Assembly (NCBI RefSeq): GCF_036417845.1
Contig: NC_089981.1
Coordinates: 65,251,268 to 65,315,267 of the forward strand
Origin: Apteryx mantelli
Taxonomy: Eukaryota > Chordata > Aves > Apterygiformes > Apterygidae
Length of the DNA: 64,000 nt
Reading direction: 5' to 3'
Shown: one piece after another, positions 1-11,400 of the stretch
Numbering within the stretch: the stretch's first letter is position 1
Layout of the letters: each line of letters begins with the position of its first letter
Notes under the pieces: model-generated
Seen by the model: the letters and a program-made list of their open reading frames with translations, nothing else
Database searches by the model: none
What the model was told of the DNA's origin: nothing
Translations under genes and position numbers: made by a program

Positions 1-3000
1 ATATGAGACATTCCATTTATAGTTAATGACTTTGATAAAGGACCATGCCACTGTGAATTAGCTAGCTATGCTGCTAGCAACTTGTTTTAGCTGGGGAGAA
101 CATCAGTGCATTGAGTGTTTGCCACATGCTCCCAGGAAGGCCAGGCATGTGTGCTGAGACACATCCTGAATGCAGAGCTCTGCATTTGGCCTGAATGGTA
201 ATATGGTTAGTTACATGATGTGCATCTTCCTCACTGGCTCTCCCTGCTCAGGCTGTCAGCTCACATCTTTCCCCCATAATCTATTGACATTCTCATTAAA
301 ACTACCATCACTTTTCCCTGCTATCTTTGCAATCAATCTTTCACTGCTTGAAGCATCATCACAAATGCCATTTCCTGATTCAGAAGGTCAAGGGCTCAGC
401 CTGGATCTTCTTCTTTCTGTCAGGAATTACCAGTTGCACCTTCTGACACAGAAAGGTCATTTCCTTTAGATTTGCAGGAAAGATTTAACTCTGATCTATG
501 CCCTCCATTTCAGGAAATGCTACTGACCTCTCTGCAAGCTCTGTATAACCAAGCATATAATTTGTTTCTCTCTCTCACACACATGCATAAGTGAGGGAGA
601 TGTATTTTCTACAGAGTGAATAGACCATCTGCACACATCTCTGGGCCTGCAAGCAAGGAGCATGCTTACCCTGCACTTTCAGAGTGACCCTGGGCCAGTT
701 TAGAGAATATGTCACTGAAAGGGTGGGTGGGCAGTGGACCTGACCTCTGGGAAGGTGCTTACCAGCTACTTGCAGAGTTATGCAAGGATGTTTGGTGCAC
801 AAAAGCTGACACAGAGATATAAGGTAGAAGCCTCCAGGTCTAGATGAAGATCTCCAATGGGTTCTTCTTGGAGGGGGTTAGCCAAGTGCTCAGTATACAA
901 AAGGCAGGATCTGGGGAGGGAAAGGTAGAGGAACATTTGGTTAATGGCAGGGCACAGGCAGGACACTGGGATGAAGTGAGGAGAGCCCTGAGCAAAAAGC
1001 TACAGCAGTTCCTTGCTGTGAGACTGATGAAAGAGACTGAGGGAGCACCACAGAGGGATCACTGGAGGCACTAGGGCCTGAAAGCAGGGGGTCAGTTTGG
1101 CTGATATACTTTGAGATGAGCAGTTGTGGTTAAACTGTCTCAGTGGCCTATACAATTTGAGCTATTCGTGCTGAGCCACAAGCAGGGACCTGCCACTGTG
1201 CATTCTGGAGCAGGCTGATGGTAGCAGGACAGGACTTCAGGAATATCTTGCTTCCCCGGGCCAGCCAAAAAAATGAGATTTGCAGCTGCAGAGAAATCCC
1301 ATGCTTGTCAGCGCTGAGCTGCACTGTCCTGCCTGACTGGCAATTGTGAAGAGCCAATTAGCATATTTTAATGTAACTGATTAGTGCTTGGTCATGCAGT
1401 CTGGGTGGTGGGTGATATCTGAAGCAGATTTGAAATTACAAGCATGCACACGCCAAACCACGAGGGATCTGGCAGTCAGAGAGATGATTTCTGAGCTTAG
1501 CAACTGTGGCCCCTGTTTTTCTGCTATTACACAAGGAAAATTGCCCTTGAAGACCTTTGCAAAGGTCCAGGGTGAGCACTTGAAAATTAAGAAATTAGCT
1601 TTTTTAATTAGCAGAATTAAGGTGGCTGGTGTGATCCCAGCTCAGCCTCTGCTGCAGCTCTGGAGTTCTTCCTTTTGCAAAGTGGGAGTCTCGTGGCCTG
1701 TAATGTGAAGGGGGGTGCGTCTTGCCAGGGGCCCCAGTGTCCCCATGCCATGCCCAGCCAAGGCATAGGGCTGTTTTGGGTGCAGAGCCCCACTGAAGGA
1801 CTGATGCCCCCAGAGCAGCTCAGCTCTGTGGCCTCTGTCCTCCTGTGGGCAATTTGGGTCTATTATAGCTGGCTGGCAGGCCATGGTGCTCTTCCTCTAT
1901 GTGGGGCAGGAAGGAGATTTCAGGGGGTATACGTGGGAGATGCTGTGCTGCATTGAGGCTGTGGGTACAGGCCTGGCCGGGGAAGCAGGAGGGGCTGTGT
2001 GTGCCTTAACACACCTGCCCCGGGGTGCACATCAAGATGGTGCTGCCCTCGAGCCCAGGATGGCACCCAGGATGGCGTGCCACAACTCCCTTGTGTCCTT
2101 CTGTCTGGATGCACTCTGGGGACCCAGCAATGTTACACAATAAAAGAAGCTGCTGTCGACAAGAGGCCTGTTTCCTTAGTTACCGAAGTCAGGAGGTGTT
2201 TTGGGAACGAGGCAGGCAATTCTAGGAAGAGAAAGGAGTCTCAGGAGAAGGCAGCTGATGCTATCCTGGGGAGCAGCATCTCTCCTGCCTCTGCCTCAGT
2301 CACTGCACGAGGTGGGGTGTATCACCAAAACTTTTCTTATGTGGCTACTAAATTGCCTGGACTTCATTTTCTGGGTGTCCACTTGATACCCTGGAGTCCA
2401 GTTTGAAGAAGTGCTGAGCGCTCATGGATGTGACTAAAGTTAGCTGAAGCAGTGCACTGAAGAGCTACAGTGCTATATAATGCCAACCACACAGGAAAAT
2501 CACTCAACATCGCTGGGTAATTGCAAATTTAATCTCTTCAGATATCAGTTTCCCATCTCTAAAGGGGGAGACAATCCCCCACATTTCACAGGGATGCTAT
2601 GAAAATAAATTTATTCCTGCTTTTGAAGCATGAACATAATGTAATGATGAGAAAAAATCCTCTGAGGAAACAAATAATTCTGTCCTCGAGGCAGTTTTCA
2701 GGTAAGAAAGCCTGGGGCCACATCCGGCACTGAGCACAAAACGCAGTACAGAACAGCTGCTTATGAAGCTCGCACCAGGCATTTCGTGCAGTGGCTGAGG
2801 CAGAGCTCCCCTGTCTAATGCCTCGCGTGGTCAGAGACGGTGCGGTAATGCACACTCGCAGGGCACTGAGTGAAGGTTGCACAGGTAACTCTGCCTCCGT
2901 TCCCCTACTCCTTCCCTCTAGCTCAGGGGTCCCAGCTTAGTCTTTTTCCTCTTGGCTCCACATCCAAACTCAGTTTTCTCCCTTTCCACCCCTGCCCCCC

Positions 3001-5640
3001 ACCTTCGGCCCTCCCCAGCTCCAGCCCCAACTGCAGCTGCCCCGAGCACTTCCCACACCCTGTCCCCTTGCCCAGACTTGTCCCTTTCCAACCACCCCTC
3101 CCCAAGCTTGGGGTCTGGGTCTGTTCACACCACTTTGCCCCGAAAAAGCCCTATGCCAACTCCTGTCCCTGCACTACAGAGGTGACCACTCTCTTCACCA
3201 GGCTGCCTGTGTGCAGGCCCAAACGGATCGGTAGGATTCGCCAGGTCCCACTCTCCGCTGGGTCCATCCTGGCAGGAGCAGCCAGCCCGGGGCCATCCTG
3301 ATTGCACTGTGCCTCATTGGGCTGGGCTGCCGTGAGGGCACATACGCAGGCTCATCGGCTCTGGGAGCAGGGAGGGGGGAACCGGAGGGTATTTTCCTTC
3401 CTGCATCCTTCAAGCCTGCTCTCGGCCTGGGCACACTACAGCTTTCCAGAGACATACACCAGCTCCATAGCGGGATTTAAAGGCACATCCCTGACTAAAG
3501 GCCACACCTTTGCCAGTGTTTGACTCCAAAGCTCAGAGACACTGGAGCTTTCCAAAGAAAAACTGACAGTGTTTTTTTTAAACATAGGCAAAACAGTCTT
3601 TTTTCCCAGCCCTCATTCTTAGCAACAGTTGCACCATCTTGGCTGAAATTTGTCTAGGCAAACTCAGCCAGGATCCCTGAGCCTGCCTGAAGAAATTCAG
3701 CTCAAACATTAAAGTCATAAACGACTGAAAAGAGGAACTTACAATAGGGAGCAACAGGCAGACACCAGAGTAGGCAGCACTACCAGCTATGACTATAAAT
3801 CAGCTCCCTGTGCCTCACCCTAGCAGCCGGTCTCTCTGGGCTGCAGATCCACAGCTCTCCCACACTGCTGCACAGTTATAAGCAATGCAGAAGGGAGGTG
3901 GCAGGCTCCTCTGCTTATAGTGCTGGAGGCTGAGCCACACAGTACATGTGCTTTCTGGGCTTGTGGAGGCACTTTAAAAATCATGGGATGGCCAAGCTCT
4001 CATGAGACCATACCTGTGATGTTCTTCTTGTGCCAAAGTCACAGCCTATTGAAGCTTTATATACAACAGAAAGTGAAGGAGTTTTTTCCTTGCTTGGGCT
4101 CCTCTGTATTTTCATCTTGGTTTATAGCTAGGCACAATATGGATGAGAGTCAGGAAGGAACAAGTATCTTGCATACTGAGGGAATTGTTCACACATTGGA
4201 TAGGTTTTTCCAGCTTTGTATGATCGCTGATGTCTTGGCTAGGCAATGGAGGAGGAGCTGGCATTTGCTCATTTAGGACTGGGACAGCCCACCAGCAGCA
4301 AGTTTCCCAGCTCTGCTCAGGAGTCAAGATTTCACACCATATCTGCCAGTTTAAGTGATGGAGCACATTAGTTTCCAGTCCAGAGGCAATGGCTCAGAGA
4401 AGCCATGGCTTGTGGAAAATGCACCCCACACTTGCTGAAAATTATGGTATCTAATGTTGGGGACCAAAAAACAGAGGCAACCCACAAACACAAGTGATTT
4501 TAGAAAACTGCCATACATCTGTTTCTCCTACAAACCTCTGTTGCTTGGCTCTTGCAGAGCACATGTCATACTAAGCCAGCACAGCCCTCTCTGCTCTGTC
4601 CTGATGTTGATGATGTCACCTGCTGCAACACAGAGAAAGTCAAGGTCTTGGTGAGGCTGTGGGACTGATGCTGTCTCAAGTGAGCAGGCAAGCCGAGTGA
4701 CTTCTCCATGCATTGTACATATCACTGGAGCTGAAGGAAATGGCAGTGAGAGACGTTGGGAAACCCTTGTTTGTTCTAGTGTTCTCTGAAGTTTAGTCAT
4801 GTCTTGTCTGGGTAGCTCCTAGAAGTCACCAGTTGGAGATAAAGGTCTCGTTTACAGCAAAGTCTTATCAAATGTGGCCCACCTGTGCTCTATGCCTTGT
4901 TTCAGCAGAACAGAAATCACCTGAGCAGGTTTTCAGCCTTGGGGAGGTTGTAAAAGAGGAGAAGATAGTGCTCAGGGTGTTGGTGGGACTTTCCTGCTGT
5001 CTCATTCTGGTAGCTGTTCCCTGCTAGCCCAGCTGTGAGTGAGTCCCTGATCATCAGATGGGAACAGTGGTGGCCAGATGAGATGCTCAGTACTGCGTCC
5101 CCAGTGTGCTGCTAGCTGCTTCTCCAGCATGAGGGTGCTGCCTGCATCCTTGTGGTTTGGAGAGCAAGGGAGAGGGACAAACAAGTTCAAAACCTCTTTG
5201 CATCTTGGTGGTGCAGGTCCATATCCCACCTGCTGATTGCATCTGATGGCAGGAAGAGCTGGCTGCTCTGCAGAAAAAAGACACTGAAGAAGTTTCTTAG
5301 GTGCCACACCCGCTGTTCAACTGAGTGATGCTGCATTGATAAAAGAGGTTTTGCAAATGCTGCCAAGGTCTAAACTGCGCCCACCCACTTGAGCCCTGCT
5401 GCTGTTGTGAGGGGGGCAACCCCCTATGTATCCCCACTCCGGTGGCTGATTGCTGCAGAGCACAATTCCCCTCTTTCCCCCATGGTACAAGCCCAGGCAG
5501 CCATCCCTAGGTGCCTGAACAGCGCAGAAGCTGCTGGGAGACTGTGATGAGCCCGGGCATAGACTCAGACCCAGAAATAGCCTGAGATGCACAGACCCCG
5601 CTTCAGTGCGCTCTGCTGGAAATTCCTTGGCTGTTCCTAC
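1..5640. other. Left flank, no gene supported
   Basis: No open frame here resembles a protein I know, and none is bounded by a convincing acceptor and donor pair. In mammals the gene upstream of TMEM63C is ZDHHC22; I looked for its DHHC cysteine-rich domain and did not see it. A MIR-like SINE lies at about 2495-2625 and is listed separately. A lone AATAAA at 2139-2144 on the + strand has no recognisable gene in front of it. This is most likely intergenic DNA. Confidence 0.6.
2495..2625 (+). repeat. MIR-like (CORE-SINE) remnant
   Basis: The order of words matches the 3' half of MIR-type SINEs: a 'cctcagtttcccatctgtaaa' type block (here atcagtttcccatctctaaa), then a short G-rich stretch, then a 'ttcacaggg' block, then an 'aaaataaat' end. 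Many substitutions separate it from the consensus as I remember it, so it is old. Assigned by eye. Confidence 0.5.
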
Positions 5641-6360
5641 TAACGCAAGGCAGAGCAGCCGGGACCGTCACAGAGCCACCGACCGCTCCGTCGCCTCCCT
5701 CTTCACGCCTTCAGCGGTCGCCCCGCGCTTTGGCGCACGGATGCTGCAGGCTCGCCCGGCGGGGGACATCCGCCAGCCGCGCCGCCGGGAAGGGGCCGCT
5801 CGCGGGGTAGGTCCGGCTGCCGCGCCAGCGCCTGCTGCGGGGAGACCGACCTCGGCTCCCCCGCGGGGCCCTGCAGCGCCGGGAGCCGCCAGGCCGCGGG
5901 GCCTTGCGCACCGGCGCGGCCGCGCAGACTGGGGGCCGGAGCCTCTCCGCCGCATCAGGGCGGGCGGCGGCCGCGGCACCGCTGCCGGGGCCGGGGCCGG
6001 GGCCGGGGCCGGGGCGGGCAGTGCGGGCCGGGGCCCCGCCCGTCCCCCCCCGGGCGGAGCGGCGGGCGCGGCGCGGCCGCGGGGAGGGAGGCGCTCGGGG
6101 CGCGGCGCGGAGCCTGCGGAGCCGGGCGCGGCGCGGAGCCTGCAGCGCGGGGCCCGGGCGGGCGGCGCCGGCGCTGGAGCGGGGCGCGGGCCCCCCGCAG
6201 GCGGGACCGGGCCCCCCCGGCAGGTCAGTGCGGGGCGTGGAGGTGGGAGAGCCGCGGGACGGTGCGGGTGAGGGCTACGGAGGGAACCCGGCACCTCCCG
6301 GCGGGGGAGTTGCGGGGCGGCCAGGAGCGCAGGCTCGAGGGCTAAAATGAGCGAGAAGGT
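5640..6360 (+). promoter_or_regulatory. CpG island with candidate non-coding first exon
   Basis: About 700 bases are extremely G+C-rich and full of CpG, in sharp contrast with both flanks. This is the usual mark of a vertebrate promoter. Two good splice donors lie on the + strand: cag|gtcagtg, ending an exon at 6223, and aag|gtgcgtg, ending one at 6358. The nearest downstream + strand gene is TMEM63C, whose first coding exon begins 24.7 kb away with only a short untranslated lead, so it needs an upstream 5' exon. I infer that this island is the TMEM63C promoter. It could instead serve a minus-strand gene or both directions. Long open frames cross it on both strands, but they are low-complexity Gly/Ala/Arg/Pro products of base composition. 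Confidence 0.6.
5985..6014 (+). repeat. (GGGGCC) x5 hexanucleotide repeat
   Basis: Five perfect tandem ccgggg units, equivalent to GGGGCC, followed by a partial cgggc. It lies inside the CpG island, G-rich on the + strand and about 210 bases before the donor at 6223. Repeats of this sequence form G-quadruplexes. Confidence 0.9.
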
Positions 6361-6659
6361 GCGTGTTGGTGTCACTGAAATCGACATCGGGAGGACCGGG
6401 GCTGGCTGGAGGAACCTGGCTGTGGGACCGTCCTTACGGGGGCTCCTGGGGGCATGGGAAGGGTCAGGCATCCTGGCAGTGGGGTGCGCAAAGGGGAAAT
6501 CCTGCCGAGCATGGGGCTAGTCACAGCCCCGGTGGCTATGTTTTTTAGCTGAGCTCATCTCTGGGACTTCACTGGGAGACGCTTACAGCAACTTGTGTGA
6601 CCCACCGGGAATGCTAGTATCGCGTTAATCAGCGCACAGGTACAGTTCACGAGAGGGGC

Positions 6660-6683
6660 TGTGTGTGTGTGGGGGGGGGGGGG
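6660..6683. repeat. (TG)n plus G13 simple repeat
   Basis: A short alternating TG tract runs into 13 consecutive G (6671-6683). It sits just downstream of the CpG island. Confidence 0.85.
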
Positions 6684-6774
6684 TTGCAGAGTCGGGTTTG
6701 TTTTGTTGTAGGTGATTTCTGGATACTTATCTCCTTTTAGATGGAGTTTTCCTACCCTCATTCTGGAGCATGCA

Positions 6775-6900
6775 CCAAAGAGGCTTTAAGTAATGTTTGT
6801 GTCCACCTGACTGATGGGCACGCTGAGGCCTAGTGCGGTGCAGGGGCTTTCCTGAGCTTGTGGAGTAAGCTAGTGGCAGAAGCAGAGGGCAAGCTACAAC
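6775..6900 (-). repeat. Possible MIR-like remnant (antisense)
   Basis: The words 'gatgggcacgctgaggcctag' and 'agtaagctagtggcagaagcag' follow the spacing of the antisense MIR core ('gaaactgaggcacagagagg' then 'agctagtggcagagc'). It is weakly conserved and assigned by eye. Confidence 0.35.
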
Positions 6901-9900
6901 CTTTTGGTGATCTTTCCAAGTGCTCTTGCTGTCCTCTGATGTGAGATAAAATTTCATGCCACCGCTGTGTCATGCCATGACTTGTGCTCAGTCCCCACAT
7001 CATCCTGGCCACACAATCCTCCTTCTGGGAACCACACCTGACTATTAAAAATGCTTCATGCTAGCAGGGAAGAAAGTGGGGGAAATCTCTTCCCCCTCTC
7101 TCTCCAATTCTCCTTCCAATTTTTGAGAGATTGATGACTCCAGCTGAAAGGGCTATAGTGTCAGGATGATCTAATGCTCTGGCTGAGCTGCTTTCTCACA
7201 GTTTACAACTTCATCCAGATTTGTCCACCGATCAAGGCCCTGCCTTCTCTGTTTCTTGCTTCCACATCCTCTGTAGCAGGTAACAGTGCTGCACGGTGTG
7301 TCTGCAATTCAGAAACCTCCCTAACAGAATGGATATTATCCAGGAGAAGAGAGACCTTTGTCTGGCTGAGGGATTTTTCTTCTGCATGAACATCTCTTTC
7401 CTTTTAACTGTTTGACCGCCATCTATGGGAATGATCTGCTCTCCCACCTTCTAGAGACTTCCAGCAGGGAGCGGACAGAGAGGCAGGAGGTGTGGGAAAA
7501 GCTGGGAGGGCAATGAAGGTTCAAGAAAGCACCTTCCCCGGTGGCCCCGGCTGTGGAAGGCCTGCCCTGCCTCGTGTTGGGGTTTTATGATGCTGTGTGA
7601 CAGGCCAGGCTGCCTGCCTTGGCAAAGGCAACACGTACTGCTTGGGCTAAAAGGTGCTGTTGAAATGGTTTGGAGTGTATTCATTTAGAGGAGAGATGGG
7701 GGAAAGTGTGGAAAAAGCAGAAGGTGGAAAGGCAGGTCCTTAGGCGAGGCTGGTGCATGGGGGGGAGGTGTCTCCTCTGGCCTGCATAGCAGCTAATGGT
7801 GGCCTTGCTGCCCTTCCCTGCTTGCCTGGGGAGTGGTGGTTAGAGCTGGGCAGCAGATGGAGATGGAGGCAGGGCAGCTCTTTCAGGAAGGATTTGTCTT
7901 AAGTCGGCTTGGCAAACAGCCACTTGCAAATAAATAAGTAAGAAATAAAATCATGGAGGCCTTTTGCACCCCCGCAACCTCTTGGTCTCTAGCATATACA
8001 GCATGTTCAGTAAGTTTAAACTTCTGCCTTCTTTCCATAACAGCATCTCAGTTTCTGTCTGCCTGCAACTGTGTCTGAATTCCTTTCAGCTCTTCGTTAG
8101 CCTGATAACTTGAATCCCTCTGTAGCTGCTCTCCTCTTCAAAGCACTCCACAAGGTTAACTAGTTCATTCCTAGTTTGGCTACTGCTGACAGCCGTAAGC
8201 ATTGAGTGGTCCTGCAAATGGTGACAGAAGCATCACTGCTTTCTGAGGGTGCTAGTGAGCACAGAGCTACAGCACCAGAGGCGCACATAGTCTTTCACAG
8301 GTAAATGCGGTCTTCCATGCAGACTTTTGGCCCAAGGTAAACTAAGCAGATGTCAATATAGCTCCAAAGCCTAAATCTGAGGAGCTGTAAAAGGAGGATT
8401 GTCACTGCTTTAAAATATTACTTGTAGGAAATACTCCCGTCTTTGCAGACTGTGATAGCTTTACCAAAGCAGCAGGGAGAGGGAGAAATGTTTCTAACAC
8501 CCACAAGTGAATTCAATTGATATTAAGCTAATCAGTCACCTAAACTCTTATGAAAACATCAGTATGCTTGCTATACAAATGCTGACTCCTCCGTATGAGT
8601 CCTATAAACACCAAAGCCTTCTATAGTTGTCAGTTCTGGGTTGGTTAAACAGCTTTTCTTACCTAGTTTAATTGCTGTGAACATATTTAATGTATCTTAA
8701 CCTTAAGTCTGAAGAAAACATTGCATTGCTTATGTACTGTGCTCAGAGGAAAAGCAGTTTTGCTTTGAGGTTGTTTCAGGAGAAGCAGTAGAACAAATTT
8801 GTTCATTCTGGGTAGGTGTCCATGCCACAATTTGGAGTTCCAGCCTTGGTCTCATTCAATTAAGGCATGTGAGGGAGGTGTTTTGGCACTGAATGTAGTA
8901 AAGGTCTATGAGATCCTTCAGTGATGAGGTGTCTCACAGCTTTTGAATCCTACCTGGCATCTACCTGCACTTTAAAATGCCTAAATATCTTTAAAAAAAC
9001 TGGTTTGAAGTTATTGCTTCAAATGTAGCTCTGACTGGTAATTTGATTGTGATCACATATTGTTACTAGGTGGCAACAGTACTATTAGTTTGCTCATACC
9101 ATTACAACAACAATGAGAAAGACCTGAGCCAGCTAACTGGGTACAGCCATTCATGTTGCTAATGGCACTATTGTTACTGGTTAATGGGTGAGACGGGGCA
9201 GGGCCCTTCCTTGTACCCCTCTGTGAGGGACCAACCTTCCCTGCCAAGCAAGGCATGGTTTCTCGCACCCAGCCCTGTTCTTACTTCACCTTTAGCCTGG
9301 CCCTGCAGCAGCTGCTCGCTCTTGTACCCCCTCACCGGGGTCAGGTTTTATGACTCATCTTGGTTACCCAAGATGAATTTGGAGTTACCCAAGTCCTAGC
9401 ATTGCCCTGCTTTGCCTGTCCTGGTTGCCCTCTCTTAGCAGATGGCTATATTGGCGTAAGAGCTGCGTCCGTGCTAAGGGCTGCAGAGCAAACCTCTTTG
9501 GCTGAGAAATCGCATTCTTAATTGAAATTACGGTAATGCTACAGAGCCTCTGGGGAGCTTAAATGCCACTGTATGGAAGCATTTCCACCTAAGAATCATT
9601 TGTACAGCTTCCAGCACAGTCCCCATGAGAGGCTGTGGTACCATTTTGACCAAGCAGGCGCTTGGAGAGCTGCTGTAGTCTTAACTACCCATAGATGGAT
9701 ATGATCTGATCCATTGGTGTTGGCTCTTGGTGGAAATACTTACTCAAAAAAACTCTAGTCTCAGGTTATTTTTGTATGTTATTGGCTTTAGTGGGATTAG
9801 GGAGCTCTGAAGAGCTAGGATCAGGGGGACTACACCTTCTTCCTCTCCTCAATAGTATATGCCCAGCAGTAACCACCAAATTATTTGTCATATCTTCTGA

Positions 9901-10199
9901 CAAGTTCAGTCACCATGGCATGATCCCCAAGGTACCAACAGGAAGAATGACAGAAGTTTGGTTGTTCAGCCAGTTCCCCCACACCTGCAAACAGCAGTCT
10001 TGAAGTCTCTAAATCAGTGGGAGGCTTCTGGCGCTTGTGGGTTCTAGGTTAGGAACATAGGCAGTTCCCTGTATATATGGGCTGCTTTTCTCAGTAAAAA
10101 GTCAGAGATGCAGAACCACATGGAAGGGAAATACAAGGGCTAAAATGGAGGAAAAACTAACCAAAGTTCTTAGACTTTTCAGAACAAGTTTGGTCTGTG

Positions 10200-11400
10200 C
10201 CTTGAATGTCTCTTAACCTACTGCTGAGTAGGATGGATGGATTAAAATTACAATTTAAATTAATGATCAGAAAGCCATAAATGAAGTAACTAGCTTCAAT
10301 CTTGTTTTGTGTTTGTATTTTTCTGTTGTTTTCCTAAGAACAAGTTGATTCTCATTGATCAGTATATTGTGGTATTTATTGCTAAGCAGAATGCTGCACC
10401 ATGCTTGAGTGAGTTTCTAGTGTAATGTACGTTTATTTAGATTCTTAATGTTTGTATTAATTAGAAAATGGTGAATGACACACTCCTTTATTAGATATTT
10501 CTTCATTATTTATTATAATTTGGGCAAGCTGTATTTCAATTCAATTTAAAATGCAGAAAGCAACCATTTAAAATTGTTTCTAGTTGGCTAAATAAAGCTA
10601 CTTAAAATGTATGGATCCACGCAAAAGAAGTTTATGAAAGCATTATTTTTATTTGCAATGAATTAAACAGTAATGACTGTATTATAGGAAAACAATTTTA
10701 TTATAGGAAATGTAAAATATAACCAGTCATATGAACTGACTATTTCTGGCTTTTAAGAAATTAGAACTAGTAGAGATAATCCTCTCACACTTAATTTTTA
10801 TTTGCATTGGAAAGGGAACGAGGTTCTCCTGCTTTAACTCAGTAATTTTCTGACCTTTGAATAAACTAATCACTAAATTAATTCCTCTGCTTTCAGAAAG
10901 GTTACTGCAGTCAGAGCTGCTTTAAAGTTCAGATTTTAGTTCCAGATGCTTAGCCAGTGAGCATATCTCTGGCAGCAAGGATATACTGCTTGAATTTCTA
11001 CTTACTTTTTTTACAGATTAGAGAGAGATAAAGTCTTAACATGTAGATTGTTAAATTGGCTGTTTCTTAATTTTAAAAGTTTTTAGTTCAGACAAAATCT
11101 GATTACTTTTAAGTCATAATTCTTTATTCGTTTTGTTTCCAAATGTTCTTTATTGCTTTTTCCTTTCATATTACACTGCTACTAATCTTATGATCAGGCA
11201 GTTTCATTGGATATTTCTTTTGGGAGGCTTTCATCCAAGTTCAATTTTCTTTCATCCAAATTTTTAATTTCTTGTGTTTTCTTCCATGTAATTTCATCAA
11301 ATTCCTTATTTTCAGGAACCAAAAAACCCAACAAAGTGAATAAAAGCTCTATTGGTTGTGCCACCTCCTGAGAATGTCAAGTTTTAAAGACTTTCAGTTA
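10200..11400. other. AT-rich block
   Basis: About 1.2 kb is visibly richer in A and T than the surrounding DNA, with many TAAT/ATTA words (for example gtattaattag near 10455, gaattaaacagtaatg near 10660 and aaattaattcc near 10875). No coding frame and no repeat family I can name. It may be a decayed transposon or a conserved non-coding element with homeodomain-type sites; the sequence alone cannot tell. Confidence 0.5.

Noticed and set aside
2139-2144. AATAAA on the + strand as the end of an upstream gene
   Set aside because: No exon or coding similarity precedes it within the window; a hexamer of this kind is expected by chance many times in 64 kb.
1-5640. ZDHHC22, expected upstream of TMEM63C by synteny
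   Set aside because: No DHHC cysteine-rich domain or other recognisable piece in any frame.
6342-6358. Short coding start ATG AGC GAG AAG before the donor at 6358 as the TMEM63C start
   Set aside because: Joined to either acceptor at 31 kb it does not run into the TMEM63C frame.
5606-6471. Open frames of 221 and 267 codons on both strands across the CpG island
   Set aside because: Products are nearly all Gly, Ala, Arg and Pro, overlap each other on opposite strands and have no known similarity. G+C-rich DNA lacks stops.
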